Assembly: GCF_051014685.1 (NCBI RefSeq)
Contig: NW_027478895.1
Location: 310,001-374,000 of the forward strand
Origin: Ptiloglossa arizonensis
Taxonomy: Eukaryota; Arthropoda; Insecta; Hymenoptera; Colletidae
Direction: 5' to 3'
Length of the DNA stretch: 64,000 nucleotides
The translations under genes and the position numbers were made by a program. A model generated the notes under the pieces. The model ran no database searches. It had not been told where the DNA came from and saw nothing but the letters and a program-made list of their open reading frames with translations. Shown piece by piece: positions 25,368 to 38,782 of the stretch (position 1 is the first letter of the stretch; each line of letters opens with the position of its first letter).

Positions 25368-28300
25368 CGAGTTTCTACTTTCAGATGCAACAGGAATTTT
25401 TGGGTTAGGTCAATCCGTTCGCGAGATATGGGAGTTTGAAGCTAAGAAATGGTTGAGAAGACAACAAATTTTTCGCACTTATACTGCTCCAAACGCTTAA
25501 CCAGAATGGCCTAGGGAAAAATACACGTACCGTTGTAATCGGGCGAGTTTCTAATTTCAGATGCAATAGGAATTTTTGGGTTAGGTCAATCCGTTCGCGA
25601 GATATGGGAGTTTGAAGCTAAGAAATGGTTAAGAAGACAACAAATTTTTCGCACTTATGCTGCTCCAAACGCTTAACCAGAATGGCCTAGGGAAAAAATA
25701 CACATACCGTTGTACTCGGGCGAGTTTCAACTTTCAGACGCAACAGGAATTTTTGGTTTAGGTCAATCCGTTCGCGAGATATGGGAGTTTGAAGCCAAGA
25801 AATGGTTGAGAAGGCAAAAAATTTTTCGCTATTCTGCTGCTCCAAACGCTTAACCAGAACGGCCTAGGGAGAAAATACACATACCGTTGTAATCGGGCGA
25901 GTTTCTACTTTCAGATGCAATAGGAATTTTTGGGTTAGGTCAATCCGTTCGCAAGATATGGGAGTTTGAAGCTAAGTAATGGTTAAGAAGACAACAAATT
26001 TTTCGCACTTCTGCTGCTCCAAACGCTTAACCAGAATTGCCTAGGGAAAAAATACACATACCGCTGTAATCGGGCGAGTTTCTACTTTCAGATGCAATAG
26101 GAATTTTTGGGTTAGGTCGATCCGTTCGCGAGATATGGGAGTTTGAAGCTAAGAAATGGTTATGAAGACAACAAATTTTTCGCACTTCTGCTGCTCCAAT
26201 CGCTTAACCAGAATGGCCTAAGGGAAAAATACACGTACCGTTGTAATCGGGCGAGTTTCTACTTTCAGATGCAACAGGAATTTTTGGGTTAGGTCAATCC
26301 GTTGGCGAGATATGGGAGTTTGAAGCCAAGAAATGGTTGAGAAGGCAAAAATTTTTCGCAATTCTGCTGCTCCAAACGCTTAACAAGAATGGCCTAGGGA
26401 AAAAATACACATACCGTTGTAATCGGGCGAGTTTCTACTTTCAGATGCAACAGGAATTTTTGGGTTAGGTCAATCCGTTCGCGAGATATGGGAGTTTGAA
26501 GCTAAGAAATGGTAAAGAAGACAACAAATTTTTCGCACTACTGCTGCTCCAAAAGCTTAACCAGAATGGCCTAGGGAAAAAATACACATACCGTTGTAAT
26601 CGGGCGAGTTTCTACTTTCAGATGCAACAGGAATTTTTGGGTTAGGTCAATCCGCTCGCGAGATATGGGAGTTTGAAGCTAAGAAATTGTTATGAAGACA
26701 ACAAATTTTTCGCACTTCTGCTGCTCCAATCGCTTAACCAGAATGGCCTAAGGGAAGAATACACGTACCGTTGTAATCGGGCGAGTTTCTAATTTCAGAT
26801 GCAATAGGAATTTTTGGGTTAGGTCAATCCGTTCGCGAGATATGGGAGTTTGAAGCTAAGAAATGGTTAAGAAGACAACAAATTTTTCGCACTTATGCTG
26901 CTCTAAACGCTTAACCAGAATGGCCTAGGGAAAAAATACACATACCGTTGTACTCGGGCGAGTTTCAACTTTCAGACGCAACAGGAATTTTTGGTTTAGG
27001 TCAATCCGTTCGCGAGATATGGGAGTTTGAAGCCAAGAAATGGTTGAGAAGGCAAAAAATTTTTCGCTATTCTGCTGCTCCAAACGCTTAACCAGAATGG
27101 CCTAGGGAGAAAATACACATACCGTTGTAATCGGGCGAGTTTCTACTTTCAGATGCAATAGGAATTTTTGGGTTAGGTCAATCCGTTCGCAAGATATGGG
27201 AGTTTGAAGCTAAGTAATGGTTAAGAAGACAACAAATTTTTCGCACTTCTGCTGCTCCAAACGCTTAACCAGAATTGCCTATGGAAAAAATACACATACC
27301 GTTGTAATCGGGCGAGTTTCTACTTTCAGATGCAATAGGAATTTTTGGGTTAGGTCAATCCGTTCGCGAGATATGGGAGTTTGAAGCTAAGTAATGGTTA
27401 AGAAGACAACAAATTTTTCGCACTTCTGCTGCTCCAAACGCTTAACCAGAATGGCCTAGGGAAAAAATACACATACCTCTGTAATCGGTCGAGTTTCTAC
27501 TTTCAGATGCAACAGGAATTTTTGGGTTAGGTCAGTCCGTTCGCGAGATATGGGAGTTTGAAGCTAAGAAATGGTAAAGAAGACAACAAATTTTTCGCAC
27601 TACTGCTGCTCCAAACGCTTAACCAGAATGGCCTAGGGAAAAAATACACATACCGTTGTAATCGGGCGAGTTTCTACTTTCAGATGCAATAGGAATTTTT
27701 GGGTTAGGTCAATCCGTTCGCGAGATATGGGAGTTTGAAGCCAAGAAATGGTTGAGAAGGCAAAAAATTTTTCGCAATTCTGCTGCACCAAACGCTTAAC
27801 CAGAATTGCCTAGGGAAAAAATACACATACCGTTGTAATCGGGCGAGTTTCTACTTTCAGACGCAACAGGAATTTTTGGGTTAGGTCAATCCGTTCGCGA
27901 GATATGGGAGTTTGAAGCTAAGAAATGGTTGAGAAGACAACAAATTTTTCGCAATTCTGCTGCTCCAAACGCTTAACCAGAATGGCCTAGGGAAAAAATA
28001 CACATAACGTTGTAATCGGGCGAGTTTCTACTTTCAGATGCAACAGGAATTTTTGGGTTAGGGCAATCCGTTCGCGAGATATGGGAGTTTGAAGCTAAGA
28101 AATGGTTGAGAAGACAACAAATTTTTCGCAATTCTGCTGCTCCAAACGCTTAACCAGAGTGGCCTAGGGAAAAAATACACATACCGTTGTAATCGGGTGA
28201 GTTTCTACTTTCAGACGCAGCAGGAACTTCTGGGTTTGGTCAATCCGTTCGCGAGATATGGGAGTTTGAAGCCAAGAAATGGTTGAGAAGGCAAAAAATT

Positions 28301-29866
28301 TTTCGCAATTCTGCTTCTCCAAACGCTTAACCAGAATGGCCTAGGGAAAAAATACACATACCGTTGTAATCGGGCGAGTTTCTTCTTTCAGATGCAACAA
28401 GAATTTTTGGGTTAGGTCAATCCGTTCGCGAGATATGGGAGCTTGAAGATAAGAAATGGTAAAGAAGACAACAAATTTTTCGCACTACTGCTGCTCCAAA
28501 CGCTTAACCAGAATGGCCTAGGGAAAAAATACACATACCGTTGTAATCGGGCGAGTTTCTACTTTCAGATGCAACAGGAATTTTTGGGTTAGGTCAATCC
28601 GTTCGCGAGATATGGTAGTTTGAAGCTAAGAAATGGTTATGAAGACAACAAATCTTTCGCAATTCTGCTGCTCCAAACGCTTAATCAGAATGGCCTAGGG
28701 AAAAAATACACATACCGCTGTAATCGGGCGAGTTTCTACTTTCAGATGCAACAGGAATTTTTGGGTTAGGTCAGTCCGTTCGCGAGATATGGGAGTTTGA
28801 AACCAAGAAATGGTTGAGAAGGCAAAAAATTTTTCGCACTTCTGCTGCTCCAAACGCTTAACCAGAATGGCCTAGGGAAAAAATACACATACCGTTGTAA
28901 TCGGGTGAGTTTCTACTTTCAGACGCAGCAGGAACTTCTGGGTTTGGTCAATTCGTTCGCGAGATATGGGAGTTTGAAGCCAAGAAATGGTTGAGAAGAC
29001 AACAAATTTTTCGCACTTCTGCTGCTCCAAACGCTTAATCAGAATGGCCTAGGGAAAAAATACACATACCGTTGTAATCGGGCGAGTTTCTACTTTCAGA
29101 CGCAACAGGAATTTTTGGGTTAGGTCAATCCGTTCGCGAGATATGGGGAGTTTGAAGCTAAGAAATGGTTGAGAAGACAAAAAATTTTTCGCACTTCTGC
29201 TGCTCCAAACGCTTAACCAGAATGGCCTAGGGAAAAAATACACATAACGTTGTAATCGGGCGAGTTTCTACTTTCAGATGCAATAGGAATTTTTGGGTTA
29301 GGTCAATCCGTTCGCGAGATATGGGAGTTTGAAGCCAAGAAATGGTTGAGAAGGCAAAACATTTTTCGCAATTCTGCTGCTCCAAACGCTTAACCAGAAT
29401 GGCCTAGGGAAAAAATACGCATATCGTTGTTATCGGGCGAGTTTCTACTTTCAGACGCAGCAGGAACTTCTGGGTTTGGTCAATCCGTTCGCGAGATATG
29501 GGAGTTTGAAGCTAAGAGATGGTTGAGAAGACAACAAATTTTTCTCAATTCTGCTGCTCCAAACGCTTAACCAGAATGGCCTAGGGAAAAAATACATATA
29601 CCGTTGTAATCGGGCGAGTTTCTACTTTCAGATGCAACAGGAATTTTTGGGTTAGGTCAATCCGTTCGCGAGATATGGGAGTTTGAATCTAAGAAATGAT
29701 TGAGAAGACAACAAATTTGTCGCACTTCTGCTGCTCCAAACGCTTAACCAGAATTGCCTAGGGAAAAAGTACACATACCGTTGTAATTGAGCGAGTTTCT
29801 ACTTTCAGATGCAATAGGAATTTTTGGGTTAGGTCAATCCGTTCGCGAGATATGGGAGTTTGAAGC
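25368..29866. repeat. 4.5-kb block, copy 2 (partner at 14,751-19,249)
   Basis: The distant copy of the 14.75-19.25 kb block. Private changes in this copy include CTTATACTGC (about 25,480), GAACGGCC (about 25,860), TTAACAAGAA (about 26,385), CAAAAGCTT (about 26,553) and ACCTCTG (about 27,476). At about 29,462 it has CAGCAGGAACTTCTGGG, where copy 1 has CAGCAGGAATTTTTGGG. That may be a short tract copied from another subtype. Low divergence across 4.5 kb at 10.6 kb separation implies movement of a block of at least 25 monomers. Confidence 0.85.
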
Positions 29867-31903
29867 TAAGTAATGGTTAAGAAGACAACAAATTTTTCGC
29901 ACTTCTGCTGCTCCAAACGCTTAACCAGAATTGCCTAGGGAAAAAATACACATACCGTTGTAATCGGGCGAGTTTCTACTTTCAGATGCAATAGGAATTT
30001 TTGGGTTAGGTCAATCCGTTCGCGAGATATGGGAGTTTGAAGCTAAGTAATGGTTAAGAAGACAACAAATTTTTCGCACTTCTGCTGCTCCAAACGCTTA
30101 ACCAGAATGGCCTAGGGAAAAAATACACATACCGCTGTAATCGGTCGAGTTTCTACTTTCAGATGCAACAGGAATTTTTGGGTTAGGTCAGTCCGTTCGC
30201 GAGATATGGGAGTTTGAAGCCTAGAAATGGTTGAGAAGGCAAAAAATTTTGCGCAATTCTGCTGCACCAAACGCTTAACCAGAATTGCCTAGGGAAAAAA
30301 TACACATACCGCTGTAATCGGGCGAGTTTCTACCTTCAGATGCAATAGGAATTTTTGGGTTAGGTCAATCCGTTCGCGAGATATGGGAGTTTGAAGCTAA
30401 GAAATGGTTATGAAGACAACAAATTTTTAGCACTTCTGCTGCTCCAATCGCTTGACCAGAATGGCCTAAGGGAAAAATACACGTACCGTTGTAATCGGGC
30501 GAGTTTCTGCTTTCAGATGCAACAGGAATTTTTGGGTTAGGTCAATCCGTTGGCGAGATATGGGAGTTTGAAGCCAAGAAATGGTTGAGAAGGCAAAAAT
30601 TTTTCGCAATTCTGCTGCTCCAAACGCTTAACCAGAATGGCCTAGGGAAAAAATACACATACCTTTGTAATCGGGCGAGTTTCTACTTTCAGATGCAACA
30701 GGAATTTTTGGGTTAGTTCAATCCGTTCGCGAGATATGGGAGTTTGAAGCTAAGAAATTGTTATGAAGACAACAAATTTTTCGCACTTCTGCTGCTCCAA
30801 TCGCTTAACCAGAATGGCCTAAGGGAAAAATACACGTACCGTTGTAATCGGGCGAGTTTCTACTTTCAGATGCAACAGGAATTTTTGGGTTAGGTCAATC
30901 CGTTCGCGAGATATGGGAGTTTGAAGCTAAGAAATTGTTATGAAGACAACAAATTTTTCGCACTTCTGCTGCTCCAATCGCTTAACCAGAATGGCCTAAG
31001 GGAAAAATACACGTACCGTTGTAATCGGGCGAGTTTCTAATTTCAGATGCAATAGGAATTTTTGGGTTAGGTCAATCCGTTCGCGAGATATGGGAGTTTG
31101 AAGCTAAGAAATGGTTAAGAAGACAACAAATTTTTCGCACTTATGCTGCTCCAAACGCTTAACCCGAATGGCCTAGGGAAAAAATACACATACCGTTGTA
31201 CTCGGGCGAGTTTCAACTTTCAGACGCAACAGGAATTTTTGGTTTAGGTCAATCCGTTCGCGAGATATGGGAGTTTGAAGCCAAGAAATGGTTGAGAAGG
31301 CAAAAAATTTTTCGCTATTCTGCTGCTCCAAACGCTTAACCAGAATGGCCTAGGGAGAAAATACACATACCGTTGTAATCGGGCGAGTTTCTACTTTCAG
31401 ATGCAACAGGAATTTTTGGGTTAGGTCAATCCGTTCGCGAGATATGGGAGTTTGAAGCTAAGAAATGGTAAAGAAGACAACAAATTTTTCGCACTACTGC
31501 TGCTCCAAACGCTTAACCAGAATGGCCTAGGGAAAAAATACACATACCGTTATAATCGGGCGAGTTTCTACTTTCAGATGCAACAGGAATTTTTGGGTTA
31601 GGTCAATCCGTTCGCGAGATATGGGAGCTTGAAGCTAAGAAATGGTTATGAAGACAACAAATTTGTCGCACTTCTGCTGCTCCAAACGCTTAACCAGAAC
31701 TGCCTAGGGAAAAACTACACATACCGCTGTAATCGGGCGAGTTTCTACTTTCAGATGCAATAGGAATTTTTGGGTTAGGTCAATCCGTTCGCGAGATACG
31801 GGACTTTGAAACTAAGAAATGGTTGAGAAGACAACAAATTTTTCGCAATTCTGCTGCTCCAAACGCTTAACCAGAATGGGCTAGGGAAAAAATACACATA
31901 CCG
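29867..31903. repeat. Composite stretch matching two separate upstream blocks
   Basis: The first part, to about 30,661, follows 21.37-22.17 kb (shift 8,493). From there it follows 23.4-24.65 kb (shift 7,255); the regions overlap in similarity from about 30,335. The stretch therefore joins two upstream segments that are about 1.2 kb apart in the source, consistent with loss of seven monomers relative to it. Private changes include TTTCTGCTTTC (about 30,505) and TTAGTTCAATCC (about 30,716). Confidence 0.78.
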
Positions 31904-33431
31904 CTGTAATCGGGCGAGTTTCTACTTTCAGATGCAACAGGAATTTTTGGGTTAGGTCAGTCCGTTCGCGAGATATGGGAGTTTGAAACCAAGAAATGGT
32001 TGAGAAGGCAAAAAATTTTTCGCACTTCTGCTGCTCCAAACGCTTAACCAGAATGGCCTAGGGAAAAAATACACATACCGTTGTAATCGGGTGAGTTTCT
32101 ACTTTCAGACGCAGCAGGAACTTCTGGGTTTGGTCAATTCGTTCGCGAGATATGGGAGTTTGAAGCCAAGAAATGGTTGAGAAGACAACAAATTTTTCGC
32201 ACTTCTGCTGCTCCAAACGCTTAATCAGAATGGCCTAGGGAAAAAATACACATACCGTTGTAATCGGGCGAGTTTCTACTTTCAGACGCAACAGGAATTT
32301 TTGGGTTAGGTCAATCCGTTCGCGAGATATGGGGAGTTTGAAGCTAAGAAATGGTTGAGAAGACAAAAAATTTTTCGCACTTCTGCTGCTCCAAACGCTT
32401 AACCAGAATGGCCTAGGGAAAAAATACACATAACGTTGTAATCGGGCGAGTTTCTACTTTCAGATGCAATAGGAATTTTTGGGTTAGGTCAATCCGTTCG
32501 CGAGATATGGGAGTTTGAAGCCAAGAAATGGTTGAGAAGGCAAAACATTTTTCGCAATTCTGCTGCTCCAAACGCTTAACCAGAATGGCCTAGGGAAAAA
32601 ATACGCATATCGTTGTTATCGGGCGAGTTTCTACTTTCAGACGCAGCAGGAATTTTTGGGTTTGGTCAATCCGTTCGCGAGATATGGGAGTTTGAAGCCA
32701 AGAAATGGTTGAGAAGGCAAAAAATTTTTCGCTATTCTTCTGCTCCAAACGCTTAACCAGAATGGCCTAGGGAGAAAATACACATACCGTTGTAATCGGG
32801 CGAGTTTCTACTTTCAGATGCAACAGGAATTTTTGGGTTAGGTCAATCCGTTCGCGAGATATGGGAGTTTGAAGCTAAGAAATGGTAAAGAAGACAACAA
32901 ATTTTTCGCACTACTGCTGCTCCAAACGCTTAACCAGAATGGCCTAGGGAAAAAATACACATACCGTTATAATCGGGCGAGTTTCTACTTTCAGATGCAA
33001 CAGGAATTTTTGGGTTAGGTCAATCCGTTCGCGAGATATGGGAGCTTGAAGCTAAGAAATGGTTATGAAGACAACAAATTTGTCGCACTTCTGCTGCTCC
33101 AAACGCTTAACCAGAACTGCCTAGGGAAAAACTACACATACCGCTGTAATCGGGCGAGTTTCTACTTTCAGATGCAATAGGAATTTTTGGGTTAGGTCAA
33201 TCCGTTCGCGAGATACGGGACTTTGAAACTAAGAAATGGTTGAGAAGACAACAAATTTTTCGCAATTCTGCTGCTCCAAACGCTTAACCAGAATGGGCTA
33301 GGGAAAAAATACACATACCGATGTAATCGGGCGAGTTTCTACTTTCAGATGCAATAGGAATTTTTAGGTTAGGTCAATCCGTTCGCGAGATATGGGAGTT
33401 TGAAGCTAAGAAATGGTTGAGAAGACAACAA
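31904..33431. repeat. Block with two local copies: 3,186-bp and 1,417-bp offsets
   Basis: About 31,904-32,690 repeats 28.72-29.5 kb (shift 3,186, exactly 18 monomers), including ATATGGGGAG near 32,332. About 32,690-33,350 then repeats 31.27-31.9 kb (shift 1,417, that is 8 x 177 plus the inserted G). It shares CCGTTATAATC, AAATTTGTCGC, AAAACTACAC and GATACGGGACTTTG. It ends with the private AATTTTTAGG (about 33,362) and ACAATTTTTTCGC (about 33,430) variants. Confidence 0.8.
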
Positions 33432-35174
33432 TTTTTTCGCACTTCTGCTGCTCCAAACGCTTAACCAGAATGGCCTAGGGAAAAAATACACATACCGTTG
33501 TAATCGGGTGAGTTTCTACTTTCAGACGCAGCAGGAACTTCTGGGTTTGGTCGATCCGTTCGCGAGATATGGGAGTTTGAAGCCAAGAAATGGTTGAGAA
33601 GGCAAAAAATTTTTCGCAATTCTGCTTCTCCAAACGCTTAACCAGAATGGCCTAGGGAAAAAATACACATACCGTTGTAATCGGGCGAGTTTCTTCTTTC
33701 AGATGCAACAAGAATTTTTGGGTTAGGTCAATCCGTTCGCGAGATATGGGAGCTTGAAGCTAAGAAATGGTAAAGAAGACAACAAATTTTTCGCACTACT
33801 GCTGCTCCAAACGCTTAACCAGAATGGCGTAGGGAAAAAATACACATACCGTTGTAATCGGGCGAGTTTCTACTTTCAGATGCAATAGGAATTTTTGGGT
33901 TAGGTCAATCCGTTCGCGAGATATGGGAGTTTGAAGCTAAGTAATGGTTAAGAAGACAACAAATTTTTCGCAGTTCTGCTGCTCCAAACGCTTAACCAGA
34001 ATGGCCTAGGGAAAAAATACACATACCGCTGTAATCGATCGAGTTTCTACTTTCAGATGCAACAGGAATTTTTGGGTTAGGTCAGTCCGTTCGCGAGATA
34101 TGGGAGTTTGAAGCCAAGAAATGGTTGAGAAGGCAAAAAATTTTTCGCAATTTTGCTGCTCCAAACGCTTAACCAGAATTGCCTAGGGAAAAAATACACA
34201 TACCGCTGTAATCGGGCGAGTTTCTACTTTCAGATGCAATAGGAATTTTTGGGTTAGGTCAATCCGTTCGCGAGATATGGGAGTTTGAAGCTAAGAAATG
34301 GTTATGAAGACAACAAATTTTTTGCACTTCTGCTGCTCCAATCGCTTGACCAGAATGGCCTAAGGGAAAAATACACGTACCGTTGTAATCGGGAGAGTTT
34401 CTACTTTCAGATGCAACAGGAATTTTTGGGTTAGGTCAATCCGTTGGCGAGATATGGGAGTTTGAAGCCAAGAAATGGTTGAGAAGGCAAAAATTTTTCG
34501 CAATTCTGCTGCTCCAAACGCTTAACCAGAATGGCCTAGGGAAAAAATACACATACCGTTGTAATCGGGCGAGTTTCTACTTTCAGATGCAACAGGAATT
34601 TTTGGGTTAGGTCAATCCGTTCGCGAGATATGGGAGTTTGAAGCTAAGAAATTGTTATGAAGACAACAAATTTTTCGCACTTCTGCTGCTCCAATCGCTT
34701 AACCAGAATGGCCTAAGGGAAAAATACACGTACCGCTGTAATCGAGCGAGTTTCTACTTTCAGATGCAACAGGAATTTTTGGGTTAGGTCAATCCGTTCG
34801 CGAGATATGGGAGTTTGAAGCTAAGAAATTGTTATGAAGACAACAAATTTTTCGCACTTCTGCTGCTCCAATCGCTTAACCAGAATGGCCTAAGGGAAAA
34901 ATACACGTACCGTTGTAATCGGGCGAGTTTCTAATTTCAGATGCAATAGGAATTTTTGGGTTAGGTCAATCCGTTCGCGAGATTTGGGAGTTTGAAGCTA
35001 AGAAATGGTTAAGAAGACAACAAATTTTTCGCACTTATGCTGCTCCAAACGCTTAACCCGAATGGCCTAGGGAAAAAATACACATACCGTTGTACTCGGG
35101 CGAGTTTCAACTTTCAGACGCAACAGGAATTTTTGGTTTAGGTCAATCCGTTCGCGAGATATGGGAGTTTGAAG
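33432..35174. repeat. 1.7-kb block, copy 1 of 3 (others at 38.4 and 45.0 kb)
   Basis: About ten monomers, matched at 38,385-40,127 (shift 4,953, 28 x 177 minus 3) and again at about 45.03-46.6 kb (shift 6,544 from the second copy, 37 x 177 minus 5). The diagnostic markers are GGTCGATCC in a CAGCAGG monomer (33,548, 38,501, 45,045), GGCGTAGGG, CGCAGTTC, GGTCGAG, TTTTTTGCAC, AATCGAGCGAG and TTAACCCGAA. Copy 1 has private AATCGATCG (about 34,040) and GATTTGGG (about 34,983). Confidence 0.87.
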
Positions 35175-35479
35175 CTAAGTAATGGTTAAGAAGACAACAA
35201 ATTTTTCGCACTTCTGCTGCTCCAAACGCTTAACCAGAATGGCCTAGGGAAAAAATACACATACCGCTGTAATCGGTCGAGTTTCTACTTTCAGATGCAA
35301 CAGGAATTTTTGGGTTAGGTCAGTCCGTTCGCGAGATATGGGAGTTTGAAGCCAAGAAATGGTTGAGAAGGCAAAAAATTTTTCGCAATTTTGCTGCTCC
35401 AAACGCTTAACCAGAATTGCCTAGGGAAAAAATACACATACCGCTGTAATCGGGCGAGTTTCTACTTTCAGATGCAATA
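35175..35479. repeat. Linking monomers between blocks
   Basis: Fewer than two monomers, with the GAAGCTAAGTAATGG, CGGTCGAG and CGCAATTTTG subtypes. It repeats the series already seen at about 33.93-34.2 kb and leads into the tandem 6-monomer block. No other feature. Confidence 0.75.
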
Positions 35480-37601
35480 GGAATTTTTGGGTTAGGTCAA
35501 TCCGTTCGCGAGATATGGGAGTTTGAAGCTAAGAAATGGTTATGAAGACAACAAATTTTTAGCACTTCTGCTGCTCCAATCGCTTGACCAGAATGGCCTA
35601 AGGGAAAAATACACGTACCGTTGTAATCGGGAGAGTTTCTACTTTCAGATGCAACAGGAATTTTTGGGTTAGGTCAATCCGTTGGCGAGATATGGGAGTT
35701 TGAAGCCAAGAAATGGTTGAGAAGGCAAAAATTTTTCGCAATTCTGCTGCTCCAAACGCTTAACCAGAATGGCCTAGGGAAAAAATACACATACCTTTGT
35801 AATCGGGCGAGTTTCTACTTTCAGATGCAACAGGAATTTTTGGGTTAGGTCAATCCGTTCGCGAGATATGGGAGTTTGAAGCTAAGAAATTGTTATGAAG
35901 AAAACAAATTTTTCGCACTTCTGCTGCTCCAATCGCTTAACCAGAATGGCCTAAGGGAAAAATACACGTACCGTTGTAATCGGGCGAGTTTCTACTTTCA
36001 GATGCAACAGGAATTTTTGGGTTAGGTCAATCCGTTCGCGAGATATGGGAGTTTGAAGCTAAGAAATTGTTATGAAGACAACAAATTTTTCGCACTTCTG
36101 CTGCTCCAATCGCTTAACCAGAATGGCCTAAGGGAAAAATACACGTACCGTTGTAATCGGGCGAGTTTCTAATTTCAGATGCAATAGGAATTTTTGGGTT
36201 AGGTCAATCCGTTCGCGAGATATGGGAGTTTGAAGCTAAGAAATGGTTAAGAAGACAACAAATTTTTCGCACTTATGCTGCTCCAAACGCTTAACCCGAA
36301 TGGCCTAGGGAAAAAATACACATACCGTTGTACTCGGGCGAGTTTCAACTTTCAGACGCAACAGGAATTTTTGGTTTAGGTCAATCCGTTCGCGAGATAT
36401 GGGAGTTTGAAGCCAAGAAATGGTTGAGAAGGCAAAAAATTTTTCGCTATTCTGCTGCTCCAAACGCTTAACCAGAATGGCCTAGGGAGAAAATACACAT
36501 ACCGTTGTAATCGGGCGAGTTTCTACTTTCAGATGCAACAGGAATTTTTGGGTTAGGTCAATCCGTTCGCGAGATATGGGAGTTTGAAGCTAAGAAATGG
36601 TTATGAAGACAACAAATTTTTAGCACTTCTGCTGCTCCAATCGCTTGACCAGAATGGCCTAAGGGAAAAATACACGTACCGTTGTAATCGGGAGAGTTTC
36701 TACTTTCAGATGCAACAGGAATTTTTGGGTTAGGTCAATCCGTTGGCGAGATATGGGAGTTTGAAGCCAAGAAATGGTTGAGAAGGCAAAAATTTTTCGC
36801 AATTCTGCTGCTCCAAACGCTTAACCAGAATGGCCTAGGGAAAAAATACACATACCTTTGTAATCGGGCGAGTTTCTACTTTCAGATGCAACAGGAATTT
36901 TTGGGTTAGGTCAATCCGTTCGCGAGATATGGGAGTTTGAAGCTAAGAAATTGTTATGAAGAAAACAAATTTTTCGCACTTCTGCTGCTCCAATCGCTTA
37001 ACCAGAATGGCCTAAGGGAAAAATACACGTACCGTTGTAATCGGGCGAGTTTCTACTTTCAGATGCAACAGGAATTTTTGGGTTAGGTCAATCCGTTCGC
37101 GAGATATGGGAGTTTGAAGCTAAGAAATTGTTATGAAGACAACAAATTTTTCGCACTTCTGCTGCTCCAATCGCTTAACCAGAATGGCCTAAGGGAAAAA
37201 TACACGTACCGTTGTAATCGGGCGAGTTTCTAATTTCAGATGCAATAGGAATTTTTGGGTTAGGTCAATCCGTTCGCGAGATATGGGAGTTTGAAGCTAA
37301 GAAATGGTTAAGAAGACAACAAATTTTTCGCACTTATGCTGCTCCAAACGCTTAACCCGAATGGCCTAGGGAAAAAATACACATACCGTTGTACTCGGGC
37401 GAGTTTCAACTTTCAGACGCAACAGGAATTTTTGGTTTAGGTCAATCCGTTCGCGAGATATGGGAGTTTGAAGCCAAGAAATGGTTGAGAAGGCAAAAAA
37501 TTTTTCGCTATTCTGCTGCTCCAAACGCTTAACCAGAATGGCCTAGGGAGAAAATACACATACCGTTGTAATCGGGCGAGTTTCTACTTTCAGATGCAAC
37601 A
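35480..37601. repeat. Tandem pair of 6-monomer blocks (unit 1,061 bp)
   Basis: 35,480-36,540 and 36,541-37,601 are adjacent, and I found no difference by eye. Both carry TTTTTAGCAC, CGGGAGAG, GGCGAGAT, CATACCTTTG, GAAGAAAACAAAT (about 35,900 and 36,961), TTAACCCGAA and GGGAGAAAATAC. The unit is 6 x 177 minus 1 through the short A tracts at 35,727 and 36,788. This is a clean recent unequal exchange. The source series is related to 23.1-24.2 kb and 30.4-31.4 kb. Confidence 0.9.
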
Positions 37602-38384
37602 GGAATTTTTGGGTTAGGTCAATCCGTTCGCGAGATATGGGAGTTTGAAGCTAAGAAATGGTAAAGAAGACAACAAATTTTTCGCACTACTGCTGCTCCA
37701 AACGCTTAACCAGAATGGCCTAGGGAAAAAATACACATACCGTTGTAATCGGGCGAGTTTCTACTTTCAGATGCAACAGGAATTTTTGGGTTAGGTCAAT
37801 CCGTTCGCGAGATATGGGAGCTTGAAGCTAAGAAATGGTTATGAAGACAACAAATTTTTCGCACTTCTGCTGCTCCAAACGCTTAATCAGAATGGCCTAG
37901 GGAAAAAATACACATACCGTTGTAATCGGGCGAGTTTCTACTTTCAGATGCAACAGGAATTTCTGGGTTAGGTCAATCCGTTCGCGAGATATGGGAGTTT
38001 GAAGCTAAGAAATGATTGAGAAGACAACAAATTTGTCGCACTTCTGCTGCTCCAAACGCTTAACCAGAACTGCCTAGGGAAAAACTACACATACCGCTGT
38101 AATCGGGCGAGTTTCTACTTTCAGATGCAATAGGAATTTTTGGGTTAGGTCAATCCGTTCGCGAGATACGGGACTTTGAAACTAAGAAATGGTTGAGAAG
38201 ACAACAAATTTTTCGCAATTCTGCTGCTCCAAACGCTTAACCAGAATGGGCTAGGGAAAAAATACACATACCGATGTAATCGGGCGAGTTTCTACTTTCA
38301 GATGCAATAGGAATTTTTGGGTTAGGTCAATCCGTTCGCGAGATATGGGAGTTTGAAGCTAAGAAATGGTTGAGAAGACAACAA
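37602..38384. repeat. Linking monomers leading into the 38-48 kb blocks
   Basis: About four monomers of GGTAAAGAAG, GGAGCTTGAAG, GGAATTTCTGGG, AAATGATTG/AAATTTGTCGC and GATACGGGACTTTG types. The same order appears at about 40.3-41.0, 43.15-43.85 and 46.7-47.4 kb, where the ACTGTTG change has been added. This stretch looks like the unmutated form of that series. Confidence 0.78.
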
Positions 38385-38782
38385 ATTTTTCGCACTTCTG
38401 CTGCTCCAAACGCTTAACCAGAATGGCCTAGGGAAAAAATACACATACCGTTGTAATCGGGTGAGTTTCTACTTTCAGACGCAGCAGGAACTTCTGGGTT
38501 TGGTCGATCCGTTCGCGAGATATGGGAGTTTGAAGCCAAGAAATGGTTGAGAAGGCAAAAAATTTTTCGCAATTCTGCTTCTCCAAACGCTTAACCAGAA
38601 TGGCCTAGGGAAAAAATACACATACCGTTGTAATCGGGCGAGTTTCTTCTTTCAGATGCAACAAGAATTTTTGGGTTAGGTCAATCCGTTCGCGAGATAT
38701 GGGAGCTTGAAGCTAAGAAATGGTAAAGAAGACAACAAATTTTTCGCACTACTGCTGCTCCAAACGCTTAACCAGAATGGCG
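38385..38782. repeat. Start of 1.7-kb block, copy 2 of 3
   Basis: Holds the GGTCGATCC marker (38,501) and the GCTTCTCC and TTTCTTCTTTC monomers that open the block shared with 33.4 and 45.0 kb. The block continues to 40,127 inside the tandem 16-monomer duplication described next. Confidence 0.8.
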
